Source: Apoda limacodes (Eukaryota > Arthropoda > Insecta > Lepidoptera > Limacodidae). Taken from it: a stretch of 64,000 nt of DNA. Location: positions 15,263,092-15,327,091 of the forward strand of contig OX291554.1 in the NCBI GenBank assembly GCA_946406115.1, in the 5' to 3' direction. The notes under the pieces were generated by a model, which was given only the letters and a program-made list of their open reading frames with translations, ran no database searches and was not told the origin of the DNA. A program made the position numbers and the translations under genes. Each line of letters starts with the position of its first letter. Position 1 is the stretch's first letter. Positions 20,505-32,463 of the stretch are shown piece after piece.

Positions 20505-20645
20505 CTTACTTACATATTATACTAAAAAAATACTCAATCTCTAGACAAACACAAATGTTCGTCACTTAAATGGTTATCTTGTGCGAAAATCGAACCACAC
20601 CCCTCAATTTTGAAGTTGGGTTTTTACCCACTGAGTCATGGAGTC
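20505..20645 (-). mobile_element. tRNA-derived SINE fragment, minus orientation
   Basis: Read on the minus strand: TGACTCAGTGGGTAAAAA (A-box like), then GTGTGGTTCGATTTTCGC (B-box like), then ACGAACATTTGTGTTTG. Same family as 19974-20200. Confidence 0.55.
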
Positions 20646-21605
20646 AAATATAACCCCATTAGGTGACGATGACACCTCTCTATTGAGGAAGTCATATAAC
20701 TTATTTAAATTGCAGGTCAGCTGATAACCCTGCTGCGCCAACTCAACAGTTGAAGTTAAAGAGGGGCCGCTGCATCTTCAAACCAAGCTACCCTATGCGA
20801 GTAGCTTTTAATATAAATAGTATTGTAAAACGAGACCTTCGTTTGGCTTGATTGGGCAAATGATTGTAGCGGATATACCAACAGAATTACATTAAGTACA
20901 AGAATTGAAATGAAGTAATAAAAATTAAAATTAAAATTCTTTATAATATTTTATTTCGTATTATTATTTAACTATCACTTGTAGCTGAAAAAAATGTCTT
21001 ATAAATATCACTTCAGTGAATTGCTAATCTATTTTATGAAATCCTTAACATATCAGCCTTACATATACTGCTGCATATATTTTATGTCTTAAATAAATGG
21101 ATCTGTATCACTAGCATCCAAATTGTCAGATCAATCTTCTGACCCAGTCTAGTGTAAGGCTATATTGTATTTTAATAAAAAGTTGAAAAAATATAAAAGA
21201 TTAACTGCTGAGTTTCTTGCTGGTTTGTCTTGGTAGTAATTCATTCCGAACCGGTGGTAATTTTTAGGTTCCGTACCCAGAGGAAGCCAACGAAGACATA
21301 ACACAGGCCATGATATAATGGGAGATTATCTAACAAATAATAAAAATTTAAAATTTGAGGGGGTATGTTGCGCCAGTCCGAAATTTAAATAAAAACTTTA
21401 AAAAGTTCGTTCCATTTTCAAATTTTATATTTGTCCGCTCATGTGGACGGCTAAAACATTGCGGGTCGCTCTCTGATACTGTACTGCTACTAATATTTAT
21501 CAACAAGAAGCTTGTGCAAGCTATGGTCGCATATCGTAGCATGTTTGAGGAAAAGTAACTATGTTATAAAAGTTTTTAAGCAGTTACACATTTTATATTG
21601 GAAAC

Positions 21606-21671
21606 GATATTCAAATTTAAGCAACGTAGGGCTTGGTTAGTTATTGGATGGCTGACCGCTTAGCGTATTTC
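21606..21671 (+). repeat. 5S-rRNA-derived sequence, diverged copy (a)
   Basis: TTTAAGCAACGTAGGGCTTGG and GGATGGCTGACCGCTTAG correspond to the 3' half of 5S rRNA, with its internal promoter region. It is more diverged than the three other copies in this window. Downstream it shares TCTCAAGT, AATCGATTATTCACAC and GAGAAAACCC with copy (d). Confidence 0.7.
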
Positions 21672-21721
21672 TCAAGTCAATCGATTATTCACACAACTAT
21701 GAGAAAACCCGCAATGTCAAA

Positions 21722-21785
21722 AAAACCGGCCAAGTGCGGTTGAAGTCGCGCACCGAGTGTTCCGTACCTGTGGTACGTACGTATT
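21722..21785 (+). repeat. Fragment of the GGCCAAGTGCGAGT-type dispersed repeat
   Basis: ACCGGCCAAGTGCGGTTGAA then GTCGCGCACCGAGTGTTCCG, the family's 5' signature, cut off after about 60 bp. Confidence 0.65.
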
Positions 21786-21815
21786 TTTCAAAAAAATACT
21801 AAAACAAAAGTGCCC

Positions 21816-22015
21816 CTAAGCGGTCACCCATCAAAGTACTGACCAAGCCCGACGTTGCTTAACTTTGAATATCGTTTCCAACAAACAAATGTGTTACTGT
21901 TCCTTTTAATAATAAAGAGCTCACACACTATAGCTGCAAGATTGAAGCTAGTATGTGTTACAGTTTTCACAATAAAGCAACTACGTTATTAAGAGTTTAT
22001 AAACAGTTACACACA
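21816..22015 (-). repeat. 5S-rRNA-derived copy (b) plus 'loop' module at the outer edge of the palindrome
   Basis: On the minus strand 21816-21873 reads as 5S rRNA 3' half (GTTAAGCAACGTCGGGCTTG, GATGGGTGACCGCTTAG). The following 140 bp are almost identical, in the same orientation, to the palindrome centre 6070 bp downstream (27886-28083). They then join directly to the left arm with a 3-base ACA overlap. Confidence 0.8.
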
Positions 22016-24119
22016 AAATTTAACAAATTAGTCAACTCATCCACTTCCTTGTCGTCTTCTTCAAATCTTGAACGCCGACCTCTATCCGAGGCTCTTAATA
22101 CGTCTTCTGGGAGAGTAGACTCGACCATTGGGTATAACATCGCAGCATATTTCTCTTTGGTGACGTTTAAGGTTTCTAATGATTAAAGTTGACTTATCAA
22201 CTGGTCATACAGAGATCTTAGGCTTACCCCCTCTTTATTGAGTACTAACTAACTACTATCATGGCGATAGCTTTCCTATAGTTATGGCCGGATGGTGGAA
22301 AACTTTCTACAAGTTGACGAGCGGCTGATCCTTCGACTGTAACCTGCAGTAGGTATTGATATTTGTCATCATCATCTAAAGAATTCTCTTCGTCTATTTT
22401 CTTGAACTGCCCCCAAAACGCTAACCAGTTTCTTACTTTGCTATCGTACTTTTTAAGTTCTATTTTTGTCAACTTAAACTTACGTTTTGATTGATGTGTG
22501 GTTTCAAAACTGTGCTCATTGATTGCGCATCCTCATCATGCTTGTTACTTAAATGGGTAATTCTTTACTTTCCAAGAACGTGAGATTTTTATGTAACCAT
22601 GGTTTTAACTGATAGAACACCACGTTTAAATACACAGATAAAATTCAAAAACTCTCGGAGAACACTAGATTTTCACGAAAAAAACTAAATTGATTTCATA
22701 CAAAACCCGCCATTACACACCAACATTTAAAAATACAAAACTTTTTTTTCACGAAAATACTTGCCAGTCTAAAGAAAAAAATAAACACAGGATTCAATCG
22801 ATTTTACTTTCCTCTAATTTTAATCGATAGAAAAGCATACATATACTTCAATAAAAATAAAAAAACTGGCCGCGAATCCAAACCTTGCCAAGTTAGGTGG
22901 TGAGGAGCGAAGCGACGAGCTATTAGGTTTCATGGTGAACACCGCACGAGCCGAGTGAAGCGTACCGCGGCAGAGACCGGCGAAGTGCCAGAAACAAATT
23001 GTACCTATGTCCCTCAGATCAATAAACCGGTGACTACCCTGCTATAATAATAGGGGGCTATTCCTGCCAAACAATTCTAAATAAGTACAAATTGTTTCTA
23101 GCGCTCGCCGGCCGCTACCGCGGCACGCTCTGCTCGGCTTCGCGCGCTAATTTTCATGTGCTCCGCTTGGCTTCGCGCGCAAGTTTTTATGTTCCAAAGC
23201 CGTGACTACACTAAATAAGTACCTAGAAGTTGGTTCTGGCGCTCGCCGGCCGCTGCCGTGGCCCGCTCCGCTCGGCTTCGCGCGCTAATTTTCATGTGCT
23301 CCGCTTGGCTTTACGCGCAAGTTTTTATGTTCCAAAGTGAGTCGCCGTGACTATCTAAATAAGTAGTTCTTAAAATTTTACTTAGATTTTTTTTTATCGA
23401 TTATTACTTTACAGAGTAAATACTCGATTGTTGAATACTGGCAACATATTATGTTTTTGTTATTTTCTCCTCTCATGCGTTTTGTTTTTTGTAGATATTT
23501 ATTGTTGTGTAATGGCTGATTTTGTATGAAATTAATTAATTTATTTTCTGAAAAACCTAGTGTCCTCCGACAGTTTCTGATTTTCATCTTTGTATATAAA
23601 TGTGGTATTCTATCAATAGAAATTTTTATTACGTAAAAATCTTACGTTCTTGGAAAGTAAAGAATTACCCTTAAATGAGTCAACTTTTCAAACTTGGACC
23701 TCGCACTGAACCATTTGTACTTATACGTTTCAATTTTTTCTACTTCGTTATTTAAAACAGATTCATCTTCAATGCTATATAAGTACTGTTTAAAATTGTC
23801 ATCTACCTGGAACAATTCCTCCGCCTTAGTCTTCAGCCAATTAAATGTCTCGTTTATACTTTCCCCATCCTTGTCATCTTTACGGAAACTGTCCTCAAAA
23901 GACATGAAAGCTCTCGTGAACAAAGTACGACATGTTGAACGTTCCTTCTTTAGTTTCTCTATTATGCTAGGTTCGCACTTTTAATTCATCCAACGGTCGC
24001 TACTATTTTAACACTTAAAGGATGGGAAATATATATTTCAGCTGAAGAGATTATAAAAAAAAAAAATTCGTAGTAGGTATATGTCTATGCAAAGAGTTTT
24101 AATGCAGCCATTATCTACA
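22013..24119 (-). mobile_element. Truncated BEL/Pao element in the left arm (5' LTR plus part of gag)
   Basis: Mirror copy of 32464-34571: LTR 24006-24119, flanking GGAAC 24120-24124 (TSD side), gag N-terminal part about 23678-23995, MITE 22556-23669, then further gag to 22013, where the duplication ends. Gag pieces have single-residue differences from the right arm. Confidence 0.8.
22556..23669 (-). mobile_element. 1114-bp MITE with long TIRs (left-arm copy)
   Basis: Ends GGTAATTCTTTACTTTCC and its inverse, flanked by the 8-bp duplication CTTAAATG (22548-22555 and 23670-23677). Mirror of 32915-34028. Interior non-coding with a GC-rich block containing two copies of a CCGGCCGC / TTCGCGCGC motif region. 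Confidence 0.85.
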
Positions 24120-24532
24120 GGAACCAACAGACCGTAAGGGTACATAGGCCATTGTTTAGCAGTGTGTCCCGGGGGCCGACCGCCTATCTCAAAGCGATCC
24201 CAAGAGTATAAGCTTTTACTATACCAATGCTCAAGTCAATGAAGTAGCCTTTTGGTACCGCCTAAAAATCCAGTACTCTTGGCATCGTAATCGCTTACTA
24301 TAAATGAACAAAATAGACCGGTGTTTTTGTCTTTGGATACGAGCGCGGTCCGATTTCTCTCCATAGTGGCAGCAAAGTTCAGCTTTACTGTGCTGATCAT
24401 TCTATTTTAATTTAATAGTTTGATATTATATTTTTTAAACAAAAATAAAAGATATTTACTACAAAGTGGGTTTGATGACTACATAACGGACGAAACAACG
24501 CCATTTTTCATTTTAGTAATTTAGGCTATGTT

Positions 24533-25978
24533 CCAAATCACGCCGAGTAATTATCGCCCGGTAAAGTTGAAAAATCAACCGGGTCTGGAACGAGCGTTTG
24601 ACAGTTAATTTTCACACTGACAGGAGTGATTTTCAACCTTTTCTATGGCAGTGTAAAGAATTCAACTTGACAGTTGGAAAATTCGCGCCTTGCCCGTGGT
24701 ACAGTTGTTCGGTTCGGTTCGGTTAACCGGACCATCGTTGAAATTTTATGCGGTAGTACAGTTGACCGGACAGTCGTTAATTTTTACTAGCTGTGATACA
24801 GACGACTAGACAATCGTACCACTGCATTTTTTTTAGTACAGTTGACCGGACCATTTAAAATATGAATATTATCTCTCCTTAGCCGCCGTACCTATTGACA
24901 CCTAAATCATATTTAGTTTATGACCATAAAATTACTTAGATTCATAAAAGATGATGATCCAATACATAATAATATGTTGACCATGTGATTTTATTTTCTT
25001 ATAATGAGAGCTGTAGAGAGGCTGACGTCACGCGTCCTACATCGCGCTATCGAAGTTTCAGTTGCAGTTCAGTATATAAAGAGACCGAAGCGCAAGTTAG
25101 TGGACCACGGCGGTCCCCAGGCATAACACCTCGCCTGGCAGGAGATCTCCGCTTTTTCGCCCCACATTTGATGACCCCGAACAGAACATTGACGCACCTT
25201 CCGCAGCAGCAGCCTACTTCTTCCTACCAGGTACACGGACCAGTTTTCAACCGTACGCTTCGCATCTCAGAGCCTTTATCAGGTCCTATCGCAGCACTTC
25301 AGCGCTTCCTAGTTCCTGCAGCTCCTCTCCGGCGACGCATCCGTACAGCATTCCACCACAACCTGTTGAGGATTCACACTCCAGCGTGGCACTTCCTCGG
25401 TACAGCATCACACCACCCTGTCGAGGACTCTCACTCCAGCGTGCAGGAGTCTTAATATATTAACAGTATTCTCATTTAAATAACGATTAATTTTCAAATT
25501 CCAGCTTTCTACTATGTTATTTGACCGATGCCGTAGCCAGATACTAAAACATCGGCGAAATTTACTGTTTATCCAATTTTTTGTGTTCTTGAAAAAAAAT
25601 TAATAAATTTCGAAAAATAATTTCCTATTCTTACGACATATAATTAATATATATGTCAAACGTTAAAACTTGTCATATGTGTAAAAAGATTTTCTTTTTC
25701 CGTGGTACAGTCAACTGGACTAAAGAAAACTTATTATATGTATTCCCTGGTACAGTTAACTGGACAAAAGAAAATTTATTTATTCTATGGTACAGTTAAC
25801 TGGATATATAAATTTTTCAGTTGTCCGGTCAACTGTACTACCGCATAAAATTTCAACGATGGTCCGGTTGACCGAACTATCACAACTGTACCACGGGCAA
25901 GGCGCGGGAAAATTATTCTACCCAGGGCGTCCCAAAACCACTTTTTTAACATCCTCGTTGCGATTTGGAACGCACCCC
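24533..25978. mobile_element. Non-autonomous TIR element with subterminal repeats (left-arm copy)
   Basis: Ends GGCTATGTTCCAAATCACG and, inverted, GGGTGCGTTCCAAATCGC. Both subterminal zones contain several copies of a GGTACAGTTGACCGGAC-like motif in both orientations. The middle contains a piece of an LTR-retrotransposon leader (see 24985-25455). About 548 bp shorter than the right-arm copy. Confidence 0.7.
24985..25455 (+). pseudogene. LTR-retrotransposon leader-like open frame inside the TIR element
   Basis: A 156-codon frame with Pro/Arg/Ser-rich, non-conserved composition. The nucleotide stretch GAGATCTCCGCTTTTTCGCC then CCCACATTTGATGACCCCGA resembles the LTR end and primer-site region of lepidopteran LTR elements, so the frame is probably incidental. 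The right-arm equivalent is 31598-31110 on the minus strand. Confidence 0.4.
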
Positions 25979-25979
25979 A

Positions 25980-27140
25980 AATAGTCTGCAGGCTTAATAC
26001 AGTTGGTGACGGCGTTTGAAACCCAAAATTTTCTACAAAAAACTTATAAGTAATAAAGGAATCTAAAAAGTTAATAAACATAAGAAGATCACTAAAAGCG
26101 TCTCTAATAGAAAATTTTAAGTATTTAACGGCAAGATACTAGGATCTACCTATTTAATGTACCTTATGAGGTAGGAAAACTATATAGCAGTTAAAATAAC
26201 CTAAAATGTATCAATTGATATGGCACCTATTTGGTATTATCTAGATACCCTTTTTATCTTAGATCAATTTACTGCAGGTATACCTATCTAAGGCTGATGG
26301 AATAGTATTTAATCATCAGCACAACACAAATGACGGAAACTAAACTTTACAAATCGTACTGTAAACATAGGTAGGTAATCAAAGTGGGTTAGAAGAATAA
26401 AACCAATTAAGTACCTATTTCTATTAGCCAGAAAGCAAATACTTTCCTACAGCAAAGCTTACAACTAACCTTGAGCACAATGCATAAAAAAATCGGTTTT
26501 GGAACATTTATTAGTTTCACTCCGCTATTGACTTACCAGTAAAAAGTATCTTCTATTGCCTATTTCAAGATAATCATGTTAACAACTTAATCAGCTTATT
26601 ATTATTTAACAGGGAAACATAAGGAAACGTAGCCTTATTTGTTACTCAATTCTAATACTAGTCTAAGTGTGTGCCAAATTTTGTTTTATAATTGTTGCAA
26701 ACTTAAACATTTATATCATGTATTAGGATTTGTTGCCTTATCCAAAACCTAGAATTTGCTGCTTAGCTCTAGTAGGTTAACTTAATAGCTTATTGTCCTA
26801 ATTGTTTTGCAGATATAATGCAGATGTGAAATTGATAACTGTGCTGTCACGATAAACAGAATGGAATTAACACCTGAATTTGTATGAGTAACCAATGACA
26901 CAAATGTACGATGGCCCTATCATGAGGCTAAGTGCGGAAAACATTAGTCCAACTAACTAACCTGAATTTTTAAATACTTTTCTGTGTAGAAAGTGTAGTC
27001 ACTGGTACTACCTACCTATACTAATAAATAAATGTTTAAATATACATATTAAAAAATAAGTGAATTATAGTTTTTACCACAACCAACTTTGTGAATTATT
27101 TATATTCTGCAGCATAATAAATTAAACTATGAAAAGAAAC
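25980..27140. other. Left-arm unique DNA, no gene recognised
   Basis: AT-rich, with no long frame beyond 98 codons at the edge of the TIR element. It is duplicated in the right arm (about 28900-30060), so apparent small open frames there occur twice. Confidence 0.4.
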
Positions 27141-27149
27141 CTCTTTTTT

Positions 27150-27400
27150 TTAACACACTATGGTCAAACAAACTTACGGTCTGCCTGATGGTATGCGGTC
27201 ACGGCAGTCTATGAGTGCTTGCAACACGTGGCATGACGCGCACTTTGCTGACCCTTCAAAAATCTAATGACTTTCTTGAAGAACCCCATACTGCAGTAGC
27301 AGTTAGAGAAATACTTTGGCAGGGAGCTCATTCCATAACCCAAGCATCGCTGGAGTTAGTTCCTCTGAAACTGCACTGTATGTGACCATTTACCTGCATA
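27150..27400 (-). mobile_element. CR1/Jockey-like LINE 3' end (left-arm copy)
   Basis: ACACTATGGTCAAACAAAC, TTACGGTCTGCCTGATGGTA, AATCTAATGACTTTCTTGAA and GGCAGGGAGCTCATTCCATA match the family tail seen at 16040-16605, with more substitutions. Confidence 0.75.
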
Positions 27401-27881
27401 CTGCTTTATAAAAGTTAGTAGACATTTGATTAACCTATACACTTAAGAAATAACTCAAACTAATTTTTTTTACTGAAATTAGATTTTTACAAACACTTGA
27501 ATCGTTAAAGTTATCAAATACTGTTTTAAATTTTTAAAACTACCTCCAACTTATTTACAGACAAAAGTCTATCATGGATGGTTGATAATCACTTGAAGCG
27601 TGTGAACAAACCATACACTTCACATATGGATACACAAGTTGTTGTGTAACCACATCTAGAACTTTTAACGGGTATAGCTTGGGTAAAATTTCAAGTATTG
27701 CACCAAATTTCTACAATAGCTAATGGCCTTCAGCAAAAAGCATGCCTCACTCTAGCTGCTAGATCATCAACCCTGATAACTTTTGTTTCTTAAATAGGTT
27801 ATTGCTAAGTGTAAGGTCAAAAGGTTTTTTTGACATGTGGGTTTTCTCACAGTGGTGTGAATAATCGATTTACTTGAGAAA

Positions 27882-28161
27882 TACGCTAAGCGGTCACCCA
27901 TCTAAGTACTGACCAAGCCCGACGTTGCTTAACTTTGAATATCGTTTCCAACAAACAAATGTGTAACTGTTCCTTTTAATAATAAAGAGCTCACACACTA
28001 TAGCTGCAAGATTGAAGCTAGTATGTGTTACAGTTTTCACAATAAAGCAACTACGTTATTAAGAGTTTATAAACAGTTACACATTTGTTTGTTGGAAACG
28101 ATATTCAAAGTTAAGCAACGTCGGGCTTGGTCAGTACTTAGATGGGTGACCGCTTAGCGTA
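27882..28161. repeat. Palindrome centre: two head-to-head 5S-rRNA-derived copies (c, d) around a 108-bp loop
   Basis: Copy c (minus, 27882-27943) and copy d (plus, 28100-28161) each hold AAGTTAAGCAACGTCGGGCT, TGGTCAGTACTTAGATGGG and TGACCGCTTAG. These are the 3' half of insect 5S rRNA, including the A-, intermediate- and C-box internal promoter positions. They lack the 5' half and the true 3' end. c matches the reverse complement of d exactly at sites where edge copy b differs (ATCTAAG versus ATCAAAG; GTGTAAC versus GTGTTAC), so c was copied from d. Confidence 0.85.
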
Positions 28162-28639
28162 TTTCTCAAGTAAATCGATTATTCACACCACTGTGAGAAA
28201 ACCCACATGTCAAAAAAACCTTTTGACCTTACACTTAGCAATAACCTATTTAAGAAACAAAAGTTATCAGGGTTGATGATCTAGCAGCTAGAGTGAGGCA
28301 TGCTTTTTGCTGAAGGCCATTAGCTATTGTAGAAATTTGGTGCAATACTTGAAATTTTACCCAAGCTATACCCGTTAAAAGTTCTAGATGTGGTTACACA
28401 ACAACTTGTGTATCCATATGTGAAGTGTATGGTTTGTTCACACTCTTCAAGTGGTTATCAACCATCCATGATAGACTTTTGTCTGTAAATAAGTTGGAGG
28501 TAGTTTTAAAAATTTAAAACAGTATTTGATAACTTTAACGATTCAAGTGTTTGTAAAAATCTAATTTCAGTAAAAAAAAATTAGTTTGAGTTATTTCTTA
28601 AGTGTATAGGTTAATCAAATGTCTACTAACTTTTATAAA

Positions 28640-28895
28640 GCAGTATGCAGGTAAATGGTCACATACAGTGCAGTTTCAGAGGAACTAACTCCAGCGATGC
28701 TTGGGTTATGGAATGAGCTCCCTGCCAAAGTATTTCTCTAACTGCTACTGCAGTATGGGGTTCTTCAAGAAAGTCATTAGATTTTTTGAAGGGTCAGCAA
28801 AGTGCGCGTCATGCCACGTGTTGCAAGCACTCATAGACTGCCGTGACCGCATACCATCAGGCAGACCGTAAGTTTGTTTGACCATAGTGTGTTAA
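28640..28895 (+). mobile_element. CR1/Jockey-like LINE 3' end (right-arm copy)
   Basis: Mirror of 27150-27400: GGTCACATACAGTGCAGTTTC, GAGCTCCCTGCCAAAGTATT, TTCAAGAAAGTCATTAGATT, ACCGCATACCATCAGGCAGA. Confidence 0.75.
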
Positions 28896-28899
28896 AAAA

Positions 28900-30060
28900 A
28901 AGAGTTTCTTTTCATAGTTTAATTTATTATGCTGCAGAATTTAAATAATTCACAAAGTTGGTTGTGGTAAAAACTATAATTCACTTTTTTTTAATATGTA
29001 TATTTAAACATTTATTTATTAGTATAGGTAGGTAGTACCAGTGACTACACTTTCTACACAGAAAAGTATTTAAAAATTCAGGTTAGTTAGTTGGACTAAT
29101 GTTTTCCGCACTTAGCCTCATGATAGGGCCATCGTACATTTGTGTCATTGGTTACTCATACAAATTCAGGTGTTAATTCCATTCTGTTTATCGTGACAGC
29201 ACAGTTATCAATTTCACATCTGCATTATATCTGCAAAACAATTAGGACAATAAGCTATTAAGTTAACCTACTAGAGCTAAGCAGCAAATTCTAGGTTTTG
29301 GATAAGGCAACAAATCCTAATACATGATATAAATGTTTAAGTTTGCAACAATTATAAAACAAAATTTGGCACACACTTAGACTAGTATTAGAATTGAGTA
29401 ACAAATAAGGCTACGTTTCCTTATGTTTCCCTGTTAAATAATAATAAGCTGATTAAGTTGTTAACATGATTATCTTGAAATAGGCAATAGAAGATACTTT
29501 TTACTGGTAAGTCAATAGCGGAGTGAAACTAATAAATGTTCCAAAACCGATTTTTTTTATGCATTGTGCTCAAGGTTAGTTGTAAGCTTTGCTGTAGGAA
29601 AGTATTTGCTTTCTGGCTAATAGAAATAGGTACTTAATTGGTTTTCTTCTTCTAACCCACTTTGATTACCTACCTATGTTTACAGTACGATTTGTAAAGT
29701 TTAGTTTCCGTCATTTGTGTTGTGCTGATGATTAAATACTATTCCATCAGCCTTAGTTAGGTATACCTGCAGTAAATTGATCTAAGATAAAAAGGGTATC
29801 TAGATAATACCAAATAGGTGCCATATCAATTGATACATTTTAGGTTATTTTAACTGCTATATAGTTTTCCTACCTCATAAGGTACATTAAATAGGTAGAT
29901 CCTAGTATCTTGCCGTTAAATACTTAAAATTTTCTATTAGAGACGCTTTTAGTGATCTTCTTATGTTTATTAACTTTTTAGATTCCTTTATTACTTATAA
30001 GTTTTTTGTAGAAAATTTTGGGTTTCAAACGCCGTCACCAACTGTATTAAGCCTGCAGAC
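28900..30060. other. Right-arm unique DNA, no gene recognised
   Basis: Mirror of 25980-27140. No supported coding sequence, RNA gene or named repeat. Confidence 0.4.
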
Positions 30061-30066
30061 TATTTG

Positions 30067-32059
30067 GGGTGCGTTCCAAATCGCAACGAGGATGTTAAAA
30101 AAGTGGTTTTGGGACGCCCTGGGTAGAATAATTTTCCCGCGCCTTGCCCGTGGTACAGTTGTGATAGTTCGGTCAACCGGACCATAGTTGAAATTTTATG
30201 CGGTAGTACAGTTGACCGGACAACTGAAAAATTTATATATCCAGTTAACTGTACCATAGAATAAATAAATTTTCTTTTGTCCAGTTAACTGTACCAGGGA
30301 ATACATATAATAAGTTTTCTTTAGTCCAGTTGACTGTACCACGGAAAAAGAAAATCTTTTTACACATATGACAAGTTTTAACGTTTGACATATATATTAA
30401 TTATATGTCGTAAGAATAGGAAATTATTTTTCGAAATTTATTAATTTTTTTTCAAGAACTCAAAAAATTGGATAAACAGTAAATTTCGCCGATGTTTTAG
30501 TATCTGGCTACGGCATCGGTCAAATAACATAGTAGAAAGCTGGAATTTGAAAATTAATCGTTATTTAAATGAGAATACTGTTAATATATTAAGACTCCTG
30601 CATGTCTAACAAAAATTCAATAAAGAAACACAGATTAGACTTTTGAAAATCAAAGTCTAAAAAATTCCTAACAAACGCAGGCGTGAATACGTATTAAGAG
30701 ATGACGCAATACGGCACGTTCAATTAGAAATTATAGATGAAAAGATATCAGTTGGGCATGCTCTTGAAAAACTACTTATTTAAATGTACGATTATATTTG
30801 CCTTGTTTGTGGTACCTATCTTTGTAAACTCAATTAAAATTAATTGTTTTTTCCTTCAAGCGTCTTATTATTTTAGTCCTATTTAGTTTAATAATTTATG
30901 TGTTTTTAAGGAACACTATTCTTGTCAACCAAATTATCATAACTGTACACGTTTTCATCGCTCTGTGGGGCGGCGGCAAAGAGGAGATCTCCTGCCAGGC
31001 GAGGTGTTATGCCTGGGGACCGCCGTGGTCCACTTACTTGCGCTTCGGTCGCTTTGGTCTCTTTGAATGGTTGGCTGTGTGTCCCTTTGAATCGAGACAC
31101 TGGCCTGAGTTAGCGGCAGAAGCGACGAGTAGATAATGCCACGCTGGAGTGAGAGTCCTCGACAGGGTGGTGTGATGCTGTACCGAGGAAGTGCCACGCT
31201 GGAGTGTGAATCCTCAACAGGTTGTGGTGGAATGCTGTACGGATGCGTCGCCGGAGAGGAGCTGCAGGAACTAGGAAGCGCTGAAGTGCTGCGATAGGAC
31301 CTGATAAAGGCTCTGAGATGCGAAGCGTACGGTTGAAAACTGGTCCGTGTACCTGGTAGGAAGAAGTAGGCTGCTGCTGCGGAAGGTGCGTCAATGTTCT
31401 GTTCGGGGTCATCAAATGTGGGGCGAAAAAGCGGAGATCTCCTGCCAGGCGAGGTGTTATGCCTGGGGACCGCCGTGGTCCACTAACTTGCGCTTCGGTC
31501 TCTTTATATACTGAACTGCAACTGAAACTTCGATAGCGCGATGTAGGACGCGTGACGTCAGCCTCTCTACAGCTCTCATTATAAGAAAATAAAATCACAT
31601 GGTCAACATATTATTATGTATTGGATCATCATCTTTTATGAATCTAAGTAATTTTATGGTCATAAACTAAATATGATTTAGGTGTCAATAGGTACGGCGG
31701 CTAAGGAGAGATAATATTCATATTTTAAATGGTCCGGTCAACTGTACTAAAAAAAATGCAGTGGTACGATTGTCTAGTCGTCTGTATCACAGCTAGTAAA
31801 AATTAACGACTGTCCGGTCAACTGTACTACCGCATAAAATTTCAACGATGGTCCGGTTAACCGAACCGAACCGAACAACTGTACCACGGGCAAGGCGCGA
31901 ATTTTCCAACTGTCAAGTTGAATTCTTTACACTGCCATAGAAAAGGTTGAAAATCACTCCTGTCAGTGTGAAAATTAACTGTCAAACGCTCGTTCCAGAC
32001 CGGGTTGATTTTTCAACTTTACCGGGCGATAATTACTCGGCGTGATTTGGAACATAGCC
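30067..32059. mobile_element. TIR element with subterminal repeats (right-arm, longer copy)
   Basis: Ends GGGTGCGTTCCAAATCGC and GTGATTTGGAACATAGCC. Subterminal motifs GTCCAGTTAACTGTACC and GTCCGGTCAACTGTACTA recur at 30190-30350 and 31730-31890. It retains a block missing from the left copy (about 30603-31140). That block contains AATAAA, a short frame reading EYVLRDDAIRHVQLEIIDEK and ending HALEKLLI-stop (30780-30782), and a second copy of the LTR-like GGAGATCTCCTGCCAGGCGA stretch (first at about 30980, again at about 31433). The frame may be the last piece of a transposase, but I cannot name its family. Confidence 0.65.
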
Positions 32060-32463
32060 TAAATTACTAAAATGAAAAATGGCGTTGTTTCGTCCGTTAT
32101 GTAGTCATCAAACCCACTTTGTAGTAAATATCTTTTATTTTTGTTTAAAAAATATAATATCAAACTATTAAATTAAAATAGAATGATCAGCACAGTAAAG
32201 CTGAACTTTGCTGCCACTATGGAGAGAAATCGGACCGCGCTCGTATCCAAAGACAAAATCACCGGTCTATTTTGTTCATTTATAGTAAGCGATTACGATG
32301 CCAAGAGTACTGGATTTTTAGGCGGTACCAAAAGGCTACTTCATTGACTTGAGCATTGGTATAGTAAAAGCTTATACTCTTGGGATCGCTTTGAGATAGG
32401 CGGTCGGCCCCCGGGACACACTGCTAAACAATGGCCTATGTACCCTTACGGTCTGTTGGTTCC

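Larger units (their letters stand above)
19690..21600. other. Intergenic, no protein-coding gene; SINE remnants
   Basis: AT-rich. Contains tRNA-derived SINE pieces listed separately. A pair of overlapping 64-67 codon open frames on both strands at about 21348-21558 has no recognisable product. Nothing else supported. Confidence 0.4.

Noticed and set aside
23378..23587. 69-codon frame in the MITE (also 32997-33206)
   Set aside because: Lies inside the non-coding subterminal region of the MITE. Appears twice only because of the inverted duplication.
28100..28161. A functional 5S rRNA gene
   Set aside because: Only the 3' half is present. The 5' half, terminal stem and normal downstream T-run are missing.
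31110..31598. 162-codon Pro/Arg-rich frame, also seen inverted at 24985-25455
   Set aside because: The DNA looks like an LTR/leader region, the frame is not homologous to a known protein, and its two copies exist because of the palindrome.
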